DNA of 64,000 nt, taken from contig NC_092575.1 in assembly GCF_037975245.1 (NCBI RefSeq), positions 15,294,310 through 15,358,309 of the forward strand. Direction: 5' to 3'. Below the pieces are notes generated by a model that was not told the origin of the DNA, searched no databases, and saw nothing but the letters and a program-made list of their open reading frames with translations. The translations under genes and the position numbers were made by a program. This stretch comes from Apostichopus japonicus. Taxonomy: Eukaryota > Echinodermata > Holothuroidea > Aspidochirotida > Stichopodidae. Shown piece after piece: positions 10,691 to 25,600 of this stretch. The first letter of the stretch is position 1. Every line of letters starts with the position of its first letter.

Positions 10691-13600
10691 CTGCCAAAGA
10701 CAAACACAGAAGATAATAATAACAGCAAACCCTTAAACAGCACCCTCTGCCCTCTACTGGGGTGGAGGAGGGCTGAGTATACAAAACCTTAAACCCTTAA
10801 AGACAAACACAGAAAATAATAATAACAGCAAACCCTTAAACAGCACCCTCTACCCTCTACTGGATGGAGGAGGGCTGAGTATACAAAACCTTAAACCCTT
10901 AAAGACAAACACAGAAAATAATAATAACAGCAAACCCTTAAAAGGCAACCTCTACCCTCTACTGGGGTGGAGGAGGGCTGAGTATACAAACCCTTTTACC
11001 AAGACACCACAGGCTAAAACTTCCTTCACACACAAGACTAGAGAGAGGGCGAGTTTAGTTATGACATCATTTGGCCACATCGTGTTGTCGTTCATCATTT
11101 TATTGCTACGTATGTTCTATGTACTGTATTTGCAAATCATGCTCAATCTAAAATATTTCAAAATTCTTAGTCAAGACCAAGAATAGAGGTTTTTCTCTAT
11201 TTTTCTCCTTTAACCAGACCATGTGGGAACCATTTTTAACTTGAAAATTACAATGGCATTGGTTTCTGTGTTAACATGAAATAAAAGAAAGAAAAGAACA
11301 ACGAAGAGAAAGAAAAAGGTAGCGGCAGTAATGAGCTAGATGCTTCTTCTCAGCTGTAAGAGGCAGTTGTTTTTCACAAACATCTCCATAATACAAGTTA
11401 ACGATGCTACTTGGGATTTCATCTCCTTTAAGACAGTCCACATAAAAGCATGACCCCCTCCTCCTCTGCGATCAAGAAAATGACCATCACTTGTATTGAT
11501 GCTGCAGGTAGTTAACCATTCTCTTTTTTTTTCTACATACAATCATTCAAGTATATCACTTACCAGTGGCGGCGGAACCGGGGGGGCTCAGCCACCCCAA
11601 TGAAAAAGTTGAGGGGGCAAATGCATGATAAGCCCCCCCAATATTTACCAAGGCTCCGAAACGTGCATCTGCCCATTTTTCAATGCATACTTGTCGATCT
11701 GTCCGATGCACACTTATACTATATAGGTGTAATAATTTTAGTAAATGCTGGGGGGACCCTCGGCCCGTCCCCTGGCTATAGACCACATTGTCACCCAAAC
11801 CGCGTCTTCACGCCCCGTGAAAAGTGGAAGCAGTGAGTGTGAGTACCGGTAAGCGCAACACAACTTCATCTTAGGACAATGACTTGCCTCATTTCAGCCA
11901 GTTCTCCAACATCCCTTACTCAGTGGCGGAGCGTCCATACAGTCAGGGGGCGGATGCCCCCTCACCCTGACGGACTCAAATGGACTGCTGGCGCCCTTTT
12001 CAGCTTTTCACTACTTTTTACTTATTCGCGATTATTGACTATTTTATTGCGCTCTCATCTACCTATTGACATTTGTCATATTCTGTTGGTGTAATTTTCC
12101 GACAAAATGGCGACGACACCTATTTATTCTCCGTTAATCTGCAAATTAGCAAGGCTCGGAAAGGGTCATTTCCTGCAATCTATAGAGTATCTTTACTCAA
12201 AAAATTTCTGTACGCTCCGCGCCAACCTGTGGTGGCGCTCCGCTTAGATAGTGTCGAAAGCGCCCTACAGACCATTCTTGCCCCACCCCGAGTGATAGCT
12301 ACACTCTTAAAACACCATCGAATATACATATTACAATGTTTTTACAGACTTTCTCGTGCAATCTGAGAAATTGCAGGCTTGAGACCCATATTTTAGGGCT
12401 AGGTATTCGCAGCATAAAACACTCGGGAAGTGCCGTTTCCGGCCATCTGGGGGTTTGAAAAAACCCAAAATTTTCTTGTACGCTCCGCGCCAACCGATGG
12501 TGGCGCTCCGCTTAGATAGTCTCCACACATTAGCCCCCCCAATAATTTTTCCGTTCCGCCGCGCCTGTCACTTACCCATGCCACCACTATCACCACCACC
12601 AGGCTTAGGGGCTTGGCATCTGTTACAGTTTTGTCTCCAGCCAAAGTTCACATTTCCACAAGGTCTGAAATTGAAAGAAACATCCCGTTTTGTGAATTTT
12701 TCAGAAACCGAACGCATCGCTTGCTTTCTTATTGGTCAAAATTATTTTGCATTGAATAACTTAGCATTTCAACATCACAATTTTCACCATCATCACCATA
12801 AAATCATGGAAATTCTGTGAACAGCACAAGTTAAAAGGACATTTGACATGTGATGGCTACTAAATTCATTCCCTGACAACACATGCCATATAGGGTACAT
12901 CACTTACATCTCTTCTACTTATTAATCCCACCAATAGATGACACCTGTTCTGCATGATTTCACTAATAGCTGGGTGGATGCACGACAGTTTAGCACATGC
13001 ACAATGTTCTAACAAGCAGATTGGAACAATATTGGTCAAGTCTGTGTAGAAAACTGGAATTTCATACAGACCTGTGTGAATCTGTACTGACTCTTTTACT
13101 TGCATTCCCAGTACACTTGTAGTAAACATGGGAGCATGCAATCTACAAATTGATTCCTAACAATGAATACATATATACATACCCTTTATCTGTATCGTTC
13201 TGGCATTCCCAATCACCCTCTCTCCTGGGTCCTCCTGGGCCGCCACCACCACGTCCCATACCACCACGACCTCCACGTCCACCATCTCTGTCGCCTCCAC
13301 GACCTCTGTCACCTCCTCGGAAACCCCCACCACGACTTCCTTTAACAAAAACAATTGCAACAGATTTAGCATCACTGTGATATTAAATTAGGTAAAAAAA
13401 AGAAAAGAAGAAAGAGGAAAGAAGATTTTATGATACAGGACTTACAAAAGATTCTGCTGCCAGGTGCAATTTTAAAGCAGTTGTATGTTTTTGATCGTCT
13501 AATTATATATATATATATATCAAAATATAATTGTATTTTCATCAACTAAGATATATTCCTAGATATATATATTTCTTTTTGGCCATCATAGTACAATGAG

Positions 13601-16600
13601 CACACACACAATTTTTTTAAATGTCAATATTACTCCCAAGGTTGAAATTGAAACAGTTTGACTTTTGAGAAAAACCTCAAAAAGTCAGGCTAAAGTGCTA
13701 TCAACTTATGAGCTAGACTTGAAGAAGCTGCTTTAAGAGAAACTAGGTTAATCATGACATCCTTCTAAGTTTAAAGAACTGCTATGTTGAAGTAAAAGGA
13801 CCTTGTCAAGATACCTTGGGGAGTACCTGTCCATCATGAAACACATCCTTCCCTCCCCCCCACAGTGAAATGCATAAATATAACCATCTGAGAAGAAGTT
13901 TTCCTTTATGACAAGTCTACTGGAAGTCATTAATGCCTACCCTCCTCCTTTGACGAACATGCTATAGGAACAAACTAAAATTTGCCTCAAAAGTAAGTTT
14001 GTATCACCTTGAGAAAGCTAGTTCACTGTGAACAATTTAAACTTTTAACAAGAACTGATTCTCCCACATAGAATATAGTTTTTCCTAACTGCCTGGTGAA
14101 GTTATTCTTCCTCCAGGGGTATCTTGATAGATCAATGATGGTGAGTGGGCTTTATTTCTCCTTCAGGCCTAAATTTGACAGTGTATTATTTTGACTGATT
14201 TGGTGAAACGCTACACTCCAGCTAGGGCATTTCGGTCCCAAAGTCATCTTTCTCTAGTCATTCCTTGTACTAACAAAGTCACATATGGAGATTGTTCTTT
14301 CAGTGCAGCAGGTCCTAAACTCTAGTTTTCTCTTCCTCATCACTTGAGAAATGTAACATCTATTGACACTTTTAAGAAGCATTTCAAAACTTATCTTTTA
14401 AGGCTTGAGTATGGGCATTAATCTTATTCGTTGTTTTATTCACATTACTGTGCCCATTTTTATAGGCATTTATATTTTTATGTTCTTTATTGTGGTTTAC
14501 AATCTTGTCTTATATCATTTTTTACTTTTATTGCTGACATTGTTATTACTTTTAGGTTTTCTTAAGTTTGGTAATTTCATATTCCAGATATTGGTTCTTT
14601 TGTACAGCGCCCTTGAGCATGTTTTATTTCATGATAACTGCACTTTAATATATGGTGTTCATTTATATTTTATTTATTATGTATAAGAGTTTTGTGCAAT
14701 GATCATTATGGAGGATAAATACAATGTTCTGTTCATCTCTCACCTCTGCCTCCTCGGAATCCTCCAATGGGGATATTCCTGGTGGCTAGCTGCACCTTGA
14801 TGATGTTCTTGTCGAATTCCTTGCCTAGAAGGAGAGCAAAGAGTATCATTAACATACAATTCAGTAGAGCGTGGTGGAGGGTTGGCTAAGGCGTCCGACT
14901 CGTGATCCAAGGATCGCTGGTTCGACTCCTGCTTAGTTCATTATGTTGTGTCCTTGGGCAAGATGCTTCATCTCACTTGCCTCTCTCCACCCAGGGGTTA
15001 AATGGGTACCTGTGAGGTCACTTGTGATTGGGCGCAGTATATAACTGCAGCCGCCTGGTGGGATTGTCTCCGGGACAGGTTATCACTGAGCAGGGGTAAC
15101 ATATTGTCTGTGGGCGCTTTGAGACCTATTGCTGGTACAAAGCACCACTATATAAAAGTGGTATATTATTATTAATTCTGTCGTGTTCTAGGGAAATTCA
15201 GTTATTTCGACAAAACATTAATAATTTCTTGGGCTCAACCATCCAAAAAACAAGAAGACAATGTACCTTTTCAACACGTCTACCTAACCCAAAATTAATT
15301 ACAAATTGGTATATATTTTGACATCTTGCCATATAACACTACCCAGACAGTCAGTTAAAACTCAGCTAAGTGTGTCTTGTTAAAGAAGTATAATGAATCT
15401 TACCGTTGAACCAATCAATCGCTGAATTGGCAGTGTAAGGGTCATCGTAGGTTACCGTTGCCTCTCCCTTGGATTCTCCATTAGGAGTCCTGTAGATCCA
15501 AATCTTGGGTCCATTCCTCTTCTTATCAATCTGAAGAGATGACGTGAGGGGGGACGGGAACAAGAAACTTTGATCAAACTTCATAGGCATTTCAAACAAT
15601 TTTTACAGCTCGAAAGTGTACTACATTTTAACGGAAGGGACAGATAGCTGCTAAAAACCTGAGGGAGAATGCTGGTATTTTCATGTATGTGATGCTTAAT
15701 GCCTTGATGTATACCAACCATGTGATAATCCTGTCTTATGTATGTAGAAACCTATGTACATACCAAGTACCCACAGTATGTATATGGTCTCCATTAGTAG
15801 ATTAATAATCATGAATTATACCTACACAAGTTAACATATTCACCTTTACCCCCAAACCATATTTTTGTAGGCAAAACGACAATTTAGGATATTTTACATC
15901 TTAGAACAGTGGTGTCAGAAAGAATGTCTTCTTCTTTGCTCTAATATGAACACCCCTGCCTCAGAAAAATACACCTTTCATGGAAATGACCGTTGGAAAA
16001 CCATTTCTAACCAAAAAGAAACTAATTCATCGATAACATGGTAACACCGTCTCTAATTTTTCAGATTACACTAAACAGCAGCATCAGAACTACCAGCAAA
16101 ACATAGCATTCCCTTGGTACAAGTTATAGTATCTGGGATTTTGCGCTATATAAGCACGGGCGTAATAATAATAATAATCTACAATAAAGGATTTCAAAAA
16201 TGTCACAAATTCCTGAGTGAGGAAAGAAGACAAGTGCGAGCGCATCCAAATCTCGCGGGAAATTGTTTCGAGTAGCGACCGACTAATAGTCCGTCCAACT
16301 TAGAGACTGACCTTGATGATTCCGATTGCACCAAAGAATTTGATAAGATCTTGTTCTCCAGCAGACTTGGGCAGGTCACTGATGAATATCGTATCCTCCA
16401 AGACCATCTTCTCTTGATCTGGTAAAGATGGTTAAGATGCAAATGAAAATGTTGGAAGGAGAGAAGGTAAATCATAAGACTACACATTGCTCATTCTTGT
16501 CAAAGTTAATAAGATCTTACCAACATGGCCAACAAAACTGTAAATTTTTGGTAAGAAGAGATCCAGACAAAATATACCGAGACAAAATGAATAAAACTCT

Positions 16601-19600
16601 GGAGGAGCCCAACCGTCTACAGTTCTTAAATGAAAAAATTATTTTCAAAAATTAGCAGCCTATCACGCTTTTTTTTTGGCCATGACATCACCTGATAAAT
16701 GATTTTTGAGGGAGAGTACATGATAGTGAACAAATCAGGAGTAACAACGACTAGTAAGTAACACAAGGACCTTGACGGAAGCCGTTGGAAACCCTGTCCT
16801 CTCGGCTTAAGAAATTGCTAACACCGACAAGTCACAATGAAAAGATTTTAACATTCAAACACCTTTAAAATGTAACGGACATATAAAATTCAACTTTACC
16901 TCCTCCACGGTCGTCACCTCCCATTGGGCTGCGATCTGTTAAAAGACAAAAGACGAAAGATAGTTTTATGGACTGAAGGAGACCGACAGGTAGATTACAA
17001 TATAAAATGGTCCGAAAGAACAAAAGCAGATCATAATACACAGGAAGAGAGAAACATCACAATCATTTAAAATAGTGGCTTTTTTCTACATACTTTGTGT
17101 ATTAAACTGTATTTTTGTAGAGCGACGGGCTATCAGCCATGCTCATTTATAAGTACACAACTGAAACATTTACACAGGCACTGTGCATTACAATAGTATT
17201 GGCATAAATAAAGCAAAACAACAACATTTTTAAAGGGTTACACATACATGACTTAAACATCTTGTCAAAAAATAGTTTTTTAAAAATGTTGCAAAAGCTT
17301 TGAATTGATGATATCACATTTCTGCTAAATGTTTTCCTTAAAAAATTAACACTCTTTAGATGTTTCAACTCAAAAATATGAACAATTTAATGTGTTAAAA
17401 CGTCCTTATTGTCCAGCATATATATTTATATCCATGCTGACAAGATGTTAAAACACACAATCCCAAGGCTAACTTAAGGAAATTTAAAACCAAGCTCCTA
17501 TTTTATACTCATTTCAGTCATTAGCATACAATTCTTATCTGATATGAACTATGACCCTTAAAAAAAAAACACCTTGAAAATACAGAGCAAACAACCGAGC
17601 ACCTATAACACATTATGTAGAGATTGAGATCGTTGCAAAAATACTTGTCTTTGCCTTCAGCACCAACGTTTTCCACTACTTCACTACTACTCTCGATAAC
17701 CAATTTTAATCTTGTTGCAGGTTTTCTGCTTCAAGCTCCAAAAAGCTGTTACACCTTTTAATCACAAAAAGGAACAAAAAAAAAATATAGTACCATGTTT
17801 AACTTGTAATACCAGTAACCACCCTATAGGCCATATTTTTATATAAGGCAAGTCATGTGACATTAGAACCAAACCACAAAATATTGAGAAAAGTATTAAA
17901 AGCAACTTTGCAGATAGGTAAATGTGAGAGATTACGCCTTAAAAAGAAAGATGTTTTTATTACTTTTGCTTTTAAATGAACCACCTACTTTCAAAGCATG
18001 AGGAGCAGATTTCAATAGCACACACTTTGCTGTCTCATTCTGTCTCCATTTCAATACTGACGCAAGCCATTTACAATTGACTGAGAAGAGTGATGATTTG
18101 AAGCTGGAACTATAAGGCTTTGTATCTGCATACATTAACTCCCTTAAAGTAACTTGAAATGTTGAACTTTTCGTGTAATATGAGTAAGTGACCTCAGGTA
18201 ACTCACGCAAACAACCATGTACAGAACCTTGTCAGAAAGATTGGGTACCTAACCTTGTCAGCAAGATTTGGTACTCAACCTTGTAAGAAAGATTGTTAGT
18301 TTTCTTTTAATGAGTGCACTACTAGAATCTTAACAAAGCAGTTACCCTGGCTTTGTAAGACTAACTTCACTCCCCGGTAATTTCAAATGCGTCTAAGAAG
18401 TGATAATTGGTAATGAACCTCTGCAAAACTTTTAAATCAAACCTCAGGCTACTGAACTGCAGTTTATAGTCCTGTTAATACATTCTGTAGGACACACACT
18501 TCAAAATCCTTAATACTCTGGTTTATACACTTAAAAAGTTCAAAAAATGCTGAATCGTTTCTGGGATACTGAGATCACTTTCCTGCGATCCTGTGATTTA
18601 ACTCGTTGTTATCACTTTTCACAACACAATTGGTGGGACTCAAACACCACCTTCGTTACCTATTAAGAAGTCTTTTGATTCTGGAAAAACCAAAATGGAA
18701 TCCAAAATCACACAAAGTACCACTCCAAGACTAGGGTTTCTACTTAGTGCAAAGTAACCTTCCATTGTTTGCAAAAATTAACCATTTGGACTCCTGGCAT
18801 TATTACATCTTTGTGTTGGCTTTCGACCTCCAAGTGTGATGGTTAAGAGGTATTGGAAGGGCAGTTCATTCCACAGTATTGGTCCTTTATTCACTAGCAT
18901 TCACTAAGATCCAACAGTCTGAGAGATGGGTAGCCATAGAATTATCTCCCTGCCATGAGGACACTCTATGAGATCTGGATGTGTGTGCAGCTTTTTCCTG
19001 ATTGTCCAACCGACCGCCCTCCAAAGCACATCAATCTGCAGACGTCACATCTTCTGACTTCTCTGGGTCCCATGAGAGGTAGAGCTTAACGAATCCACCA
19101 GTGAGATCTGGATGTATGCACAGCTTATACCTGATGGTCCAACCAACCGACCTTTAAAGCTCCTTGTAACACAGTTAGTGTTAGCGCCCCAAAGTCCATC
19201 CATCTGACTGGGTACAAGGTCTTCCAAGGTCTTCTGACTTCTCTGGGTCCCATGAGAGGTATTGCTTATCGAATCCACCGATGAGATCTGGATGTATGCA
19301 CAGCTTATACCTGATGGTCCAACCAACCAACCATCCCAAGGTCCATCAATCTGAATGGGTCCAACATCACATCTTCTGTGGGTCCCATGAGTGGTATTGC
19401 TTAACGAATCCACCGATGAGATTGCATGCCACAATATAGAGATTGAACTCATGTGCAGGATGGGAGAGCACTGTATCATTTTAACAACCAATAACTTTCA
19501 GTACACTTGTAAAAATTCATTTTCACCAGCCGTGCAGGGTAAGCCTGACATTTGCTTCCTGACATATATCAGCTTATCACAATTTCCATGCTACTGTACC

Positions 19601-22600
19601 TTATATGCAGGACAAAGTGATTCTAGAATTATAGGTAATGTATTCTCTGTGTATTAGCTTGCAGCAATATCATCATCCATAATGAACCGGGGTCATATGC
19701 AGCAAAGCTTTTTAGTGTGCTGTACCTGACGTGAAATCCATCTGTCCGACCTACGACAAGATTGGACGCCACTACCAAAATATGTGCTGGGGAAATGTCC
19801 ATGACCCAATTGATAAGCATAAGTTGAAAACTTGATAGCGTGAATGTCCATGCAGCGGAAACTTACAGTATTACTGACGATTACGCTCAACTTGACAAAC
19901 ATTGGGAGAAAAATCTCCCAGTTGGAAAAAAATTATGACAAGGTAAACGCTCACCACTGAAATGTCTGCGAAACGATATATTTGTAGTATCCGGTGTCTA
20001 CCAAACACTTTTGTATTCTGCTTTAAGCACATGTAAAGTGGTGTTCAGGATATCTTCTACAAAAGTTAACCTCTCTTTCTCTGATATTTTGCCAGTACAC
20101 GGTGACCCATCTACTTCCATGTCGTTCTCAAAGAAAAACAAGGAATGTCATTTTCGTTCTGTGATTCCTGACGAGCCCGAAGTCCAACAACTTCCTTGTA
20201 TGTGCATATCCTTCATATTACTGCTAGAAGAGCTTAACACTACAAGGATAACCTTCACTTCTTTTGTAACCTATTTGTCAGAACGTACAGCATTAGCCAG
20301 TTTATTGTGATGCATTCACTGTACACTATACAGTTCGTACCTGTTATATTCACCCGTATGAATATTGGGCAACGTAAAATAAGAAAAGAGTTCTTAACTT
20401 GTGTCTGGAGACATCCGCACAGGGTTTCACACCTTTTGTAAAACATCCAAATAGTTTTCTTTAACCGCCACAGAATACCCCAAAAACGAATAACACTCAC
20501 AATAATGAGCTAATACAGTTAACCCACATCAATGGTTTCTTTCAAACTCCATAGCAACACCACCAGTACATCTTTGTGTCAACATGACTAGTTTTCCTTG
20601 TGTCTGTACAGTCAACACACTTGTCATATTGCAGTCACCCAATGTTTGTACTGTGCAAAATTCTTTCCAGTGACACTTAATCATTGTAACTGCGATTTGT
20701 AAGAAACGATCGCTCGTTTTTATCACTTCCTACTGAGTGGAAGGTACACGTCCGTTAGAAAATAGCAATGTACCCTTAAACGAACGTTACGTAGAACTTA
20801 ACCTGTGCGCGTATGTCAGACACAATGTGTCATGTTTTACACCGAAGAAAACCGATCCTGTGGAATGAAGTGCATGTTAGTGATAACGTATAAATCTTGT
20901 TCTAGCTACTGTAGTACCTTAGATTCAGCTTAATGGGATTTTGAAGGGTTTAATCACACAGTACTCCTGCCTTCACACAAGTCTCGAACTATTGCCGTCC
21001 TATCATTCGACTAAGGGTTTTAACTACATAGCTTGTCAGTATTGTTTGACTTTTCGAAAAATGTGACACAGAACATATTCTTTCAGTATGGACAAATGAG
21101 GTTTTGAAGTGACTGACAAGCTATGTCTCATAACCCTTGGTAAGGGATAGTTAAAATGGCCTAAACAGAGATATACCAAAAGTTGTGAAATATTACTCAT
21201 AAGATAAACATGAACCTTAAGTGTACAACAATCCTTCCCATTTACAACCACAATGTACAGTACCAAACTTAAACACTGATCTAAGCTGTTTTATTATTAA
21301 TAGAAGAAACCTTTCCCATTGAACCCTGTCATTTACTCTTAACTTATGATTCCAATTCCAAAGCAGAGACTCTGTCCTCATAAAATGCAACGCTTCAACG
21401 GAGGAATTTTCAGGTGAAAAAAACAGACTATCCACCCCTTCTCCTCCTCCCCTGATCACCAAAACGTCAGCCTATTGGTTGATTGCAACCAATAAAACCA
21501 CCACTTACCAAAAGGTTTGAATCCCCCACCACGTCCAGGTCGATCTCTATTGGTAGGAAGGAAGGAATGAAGTAGAACTTGATAGAATACATATGTCTGC
21601 CACCTGGGAACCAGCTGGGATCAAATGCGAGAGTAACAGCTCTGGTTCTCACCACTGGCAGGTAAAATAACCGCTGCAAGCTGAAACACCTTTTTTTGTT
21701 TGTTAAAATACTTATACTCTTGCATCTATATAAATATAAACACTGCATTCAATATACTAATGCAGTTAGAAGGCACAACACAAAACTCTGTTGTTTACAC
21801 TACCATTTCATACACACGACAAAAGTTTGTAAGTTCCACACTTGGCAACAATTGATGTACAATCATGAATGAGAAGTACAAAAGATATTTTAAGGACCCT
21901 ATTATGAACCACTGCTGAAAGGATCATTTTGATGTCCTGTATGCTTTCAGAATTTGCTTAAACATAATTTTAATATCTCCCGAGAATTGATTCGCTGTTA
22001 CTTATTTTACTTCTTACGGTCCATTTGCAAAGGACCTACAGAGAATACCCCAAAGGGTGGTTAACACCATAGTCACGATAGACGTAATCCTAACAAAACC
22101 CATCGCAGCGGTATTTTCAACCGGGGAAACCCAATTGAGCACACACTATTAACAGCAAGTTACTTAGGCATGAATGTAAGCACAAATGTTGCACAAGTTT
22201 GACTTATGCTCTTACAGTAAAACCTCTACAAATAAGGAACCATAAGAGAAAAAAGAAAAAAAGAGAAAAAAGAAAAAAAAAAGAAAAGAAGGGCAACACC
22301 AGAACCACTAAAGAGTTTCAAATTGAACTCATAGTAAACACTTTTCGATAAATGGAAAGTAGCACATCTATAGAAATCAGTGTGTTACTGTACCACTCAG
22401 GAAACTACTTAGCCCTGGCTGCCAGCATAGCAGATTTTCAATTAATGTACTCATATCCATACATCCTACAGAGGGTGCAATGAAACAAAACAAAAACACA
22501 ATACAACCAACCACTGAGTGAAGCAGAGATGTTACTCACAAAACCAAACATGCAACAATTAATGCAGAATGAACTAGAAACCATGACAAAGCGAAACATA

Positions 22601-25600
22601 TTGTTTTTAAGGCTGAGACCTTATAATGTCTATGTATGGTGATTGGATTAGCATGGAGAGAAAGGCAATATAAAGACATGTTCTGCATGTGAAACCCTCA
22701 TTAAAAAGACTGAATTGTAGAGTATAAAGACCCCTATGGCATATCCAAATCATAATTTGTTAGTGAAAGACTGGTTTACAACCAACAGGACATTTGTGAA
22801 GAAAGAAAGAAAGAAAGAAAGACAAAAGGAAAAACAAAAACATCACAAAATAGTGATATAACTAACTTGGTTAATACAAAGTGAAAGGGAGGGGGAATAT
22901 CAAATTACTACAAGGAAGCTGGTTAAGTTAGAATAGTGGCAGTGCAATGAATAAAACTGAGAAATAGACCACTCATACTCCTTAGTACAAGCACAGAAGA
23001 GCATTCCATGGGGGGATGATGGAGCAGTTGGAGGAAAACGCTATATCACTTTGGATTTAGTCCTCCTCTCATCTAACGAGAGAGCTAATTTATTTGGAAA
23101 AGCAACATTTCATGCAATACAATCTCACCAGTATACTTATGTATAACCTGAATCAGTGCTGTGTACATATATTGTATGTGCTTCCATTCAAATGCATTAT
23201 GTAACCCAAACATCCATTTTAATTTCGAGTATATGGTCTATCCCAGAGGCTTTCATAAATCCTATGTGAAAAGGCAGTCTCTTAAGAACGTCGTCTATCG
23301 GGCCGACCAAGTCGTACCATTGGTAAAACTTTCAAACAATACTTGAAAATTGTGTAGACTCACAGTATACAGTAGCACACAGAAAGACTTGCAAAACTGC
23401 TTGCATTCCCTTCTCCCATTATCCAAAAAAAAACATTGCTAAAATCACAATATAAAGCACTAAGAATTAACCGTTCAATCGTATATACTTCTATGGTCTT
23501 TGTAACCTTGACAGGTACTTTCATAGCCCTTCTGATCTTCGTTTCACCCTGAATAACTTAGATTCTTATCAACTAAGAACCATATCAACTCCATAACAAC
23601 CAACATAACCTACATTACAACCATAACAACTAAGAACCAATCTAAGAACCACATCAACAGAGGCTGAAATTTGTTGGCACTAGCATGCCATCACTGCTAC
23701 TCTTAATTAAGGCTACTTGTTTGTTAAGGTTCACTTGAGTGAAAATTCAGTCCTAGTTTTTCTTGTGGCTATAATCTAGAAAAGTTTGAATCATAAATGT
23801 TTAGGTGTAATCAACCAACTTGGGCCAAGATTATGAAAAGCAGCTGGCCATGAAAAATTCATTATTATTTGTGATGAAAGAAAGTATATGATTTTAAACA
23901 GAGGTTAGTTTGGCAAAAACAATAACAACAGACCCACCAATTTAAATTGATAGAGCAAAACATGAAACCTTCTAGAGTAAACTCTCCACCACAAATATAA
24001 TTTCCTCTTGTTTTTGCCTCAAAACTTCTTTCTTTCTTAATTCCAGCCACATTAATCTTGACGATAACAATATGAACTCGCTTGAATAACTCACTCTATG
24101 ATCAAACTCTTATAATTGCAAAGTAACAATTTAAAATCATTCTCCAAATGATGTAATTAGTGGCGAGTAAACCATATCACTTTATTGGTTCAACAACATG
24201 CAACCCTATGCTCACCCATCAATCTACCCAAGATAAACATACACCATGGTTCAGACCAGACAATGTAAACATATCACACTGGAGTCTCACATACAAAACC
24301 AACTATCCATACAAACATTCCAACATTTTTTCAGCCAAATAAACCACTCACTTCACTTGGTTAAAAAATTAAATCGGTAGATAAAAATCTAAAAATAGGT
24401 AAATAAAACTCTTAGCATGTTTTATAACTTAAGGAAAAGAGTGTATCTGAAAAGAGAACTGGTGAGAGATTAGCAAACAAATGAAACTTTCATTTTGTGG
24501 GACCTAAAGTTTAAATAATCAAAATTGCAACTTATTTCTTCGGCAATGCCTATTAATCTGAATCTGCTTAATTGGCTATGGTAAAGAAAACAACCACCTA
24601 CACTCATTTTAGGGTACTTGAGGCATATTTCCTCTAAAAATGAAAAACAAACTGGTATTCAAAAAATTGCCCACAAAAACATTAATCAATCTCATTCCAC
24701 CAAATTTTTGTGATTATCATGCATTCTGGTGATAACCTTTAAAATTACCTCAAATTGAAACCATTGAAAACCTGTCACCTCCTGGACAAACCCTTGTCCA
24801 AAATATTCTTTCACAAGAATGCACGTCTGCAGACATGGAAGTAAGTGAATCGGTAACACGGACACCATTTCTCAGATTAATTTAACAACTATTAACGTGG
24901 ATACTCTTTTATTTTTGCACCAAGAAGCCAAGCCATCATACCCCATACCTTCTGATTTAAACTCGGCTTTTATCCATGTACTGACACAACCTTCATTCGT
25001 AACAATTTCTGTGAGGTCACAAATTACCAAACAGAAACACTTTCTTGCAATGTCCCAGCTGCAATGTTTTGACGGATTCCAAGAACTTTTGGTAGTCACA
25101 CGAAAAGTGTACCCTTATGAATTACGTGGACGCGATTCGTTTCGGTTACACGCTCTGATACCCCTAGCTGTCATAAAACCTTTGGCTTAAGTTTGTTGGC
25201 TATTTATTGTATTAACAGATTTATAAAATGGAATTACAATTATTTATCGTGACGTCAACAACTTTTGAGGCTCATAAACCCTGATATAAAGCTGTTTGCA
25301 GTTACTACTACCTCAGTAACCTTTCCTTACAGTAGCTGGATAAGTGAATAATATGTTAATCAACACTTTTGTAAAACTCTGTTCCTTGAATATTTTGATC
25401 CATATATCTTCCACTCTTGTCAAGTGAAAACACATTTGCCTTAAGTTGTTGGTTATTTATTGTATTAACAGATTAATAAAATGGAATTATATATTTATCC
25501 AGATGTCAAAAAAGTGACTTTCGAGGTTCATTAACCCTGATGTAAAGCTGTTTGCAGTTACTACTACCTCAGTAACCTTTCCTTAGCTGGTTAAGTGAAT

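Noticed and set aside
18790-18960. Possible LINE tail on the minus strand (GPILWNELP-like)
   Set aside because: Only one short motif matches; without the neighbouring YGD/FS motifs it is not enough to call.
19045-19491. 148-codon minus-strand open frame with internal repeats (VDSLSNT.HGTQRS)
   Set aside because: It lies entirely in a degenerate tandem repeat array inside a FET intron. The open frame follows from the repetition and shows no domain or splice partner.
20011-20310. 99-codon plus-strand frame in FET intron 10
   Set aside because: No domain, no conserved motif, antisense in a long intron; not supportable.
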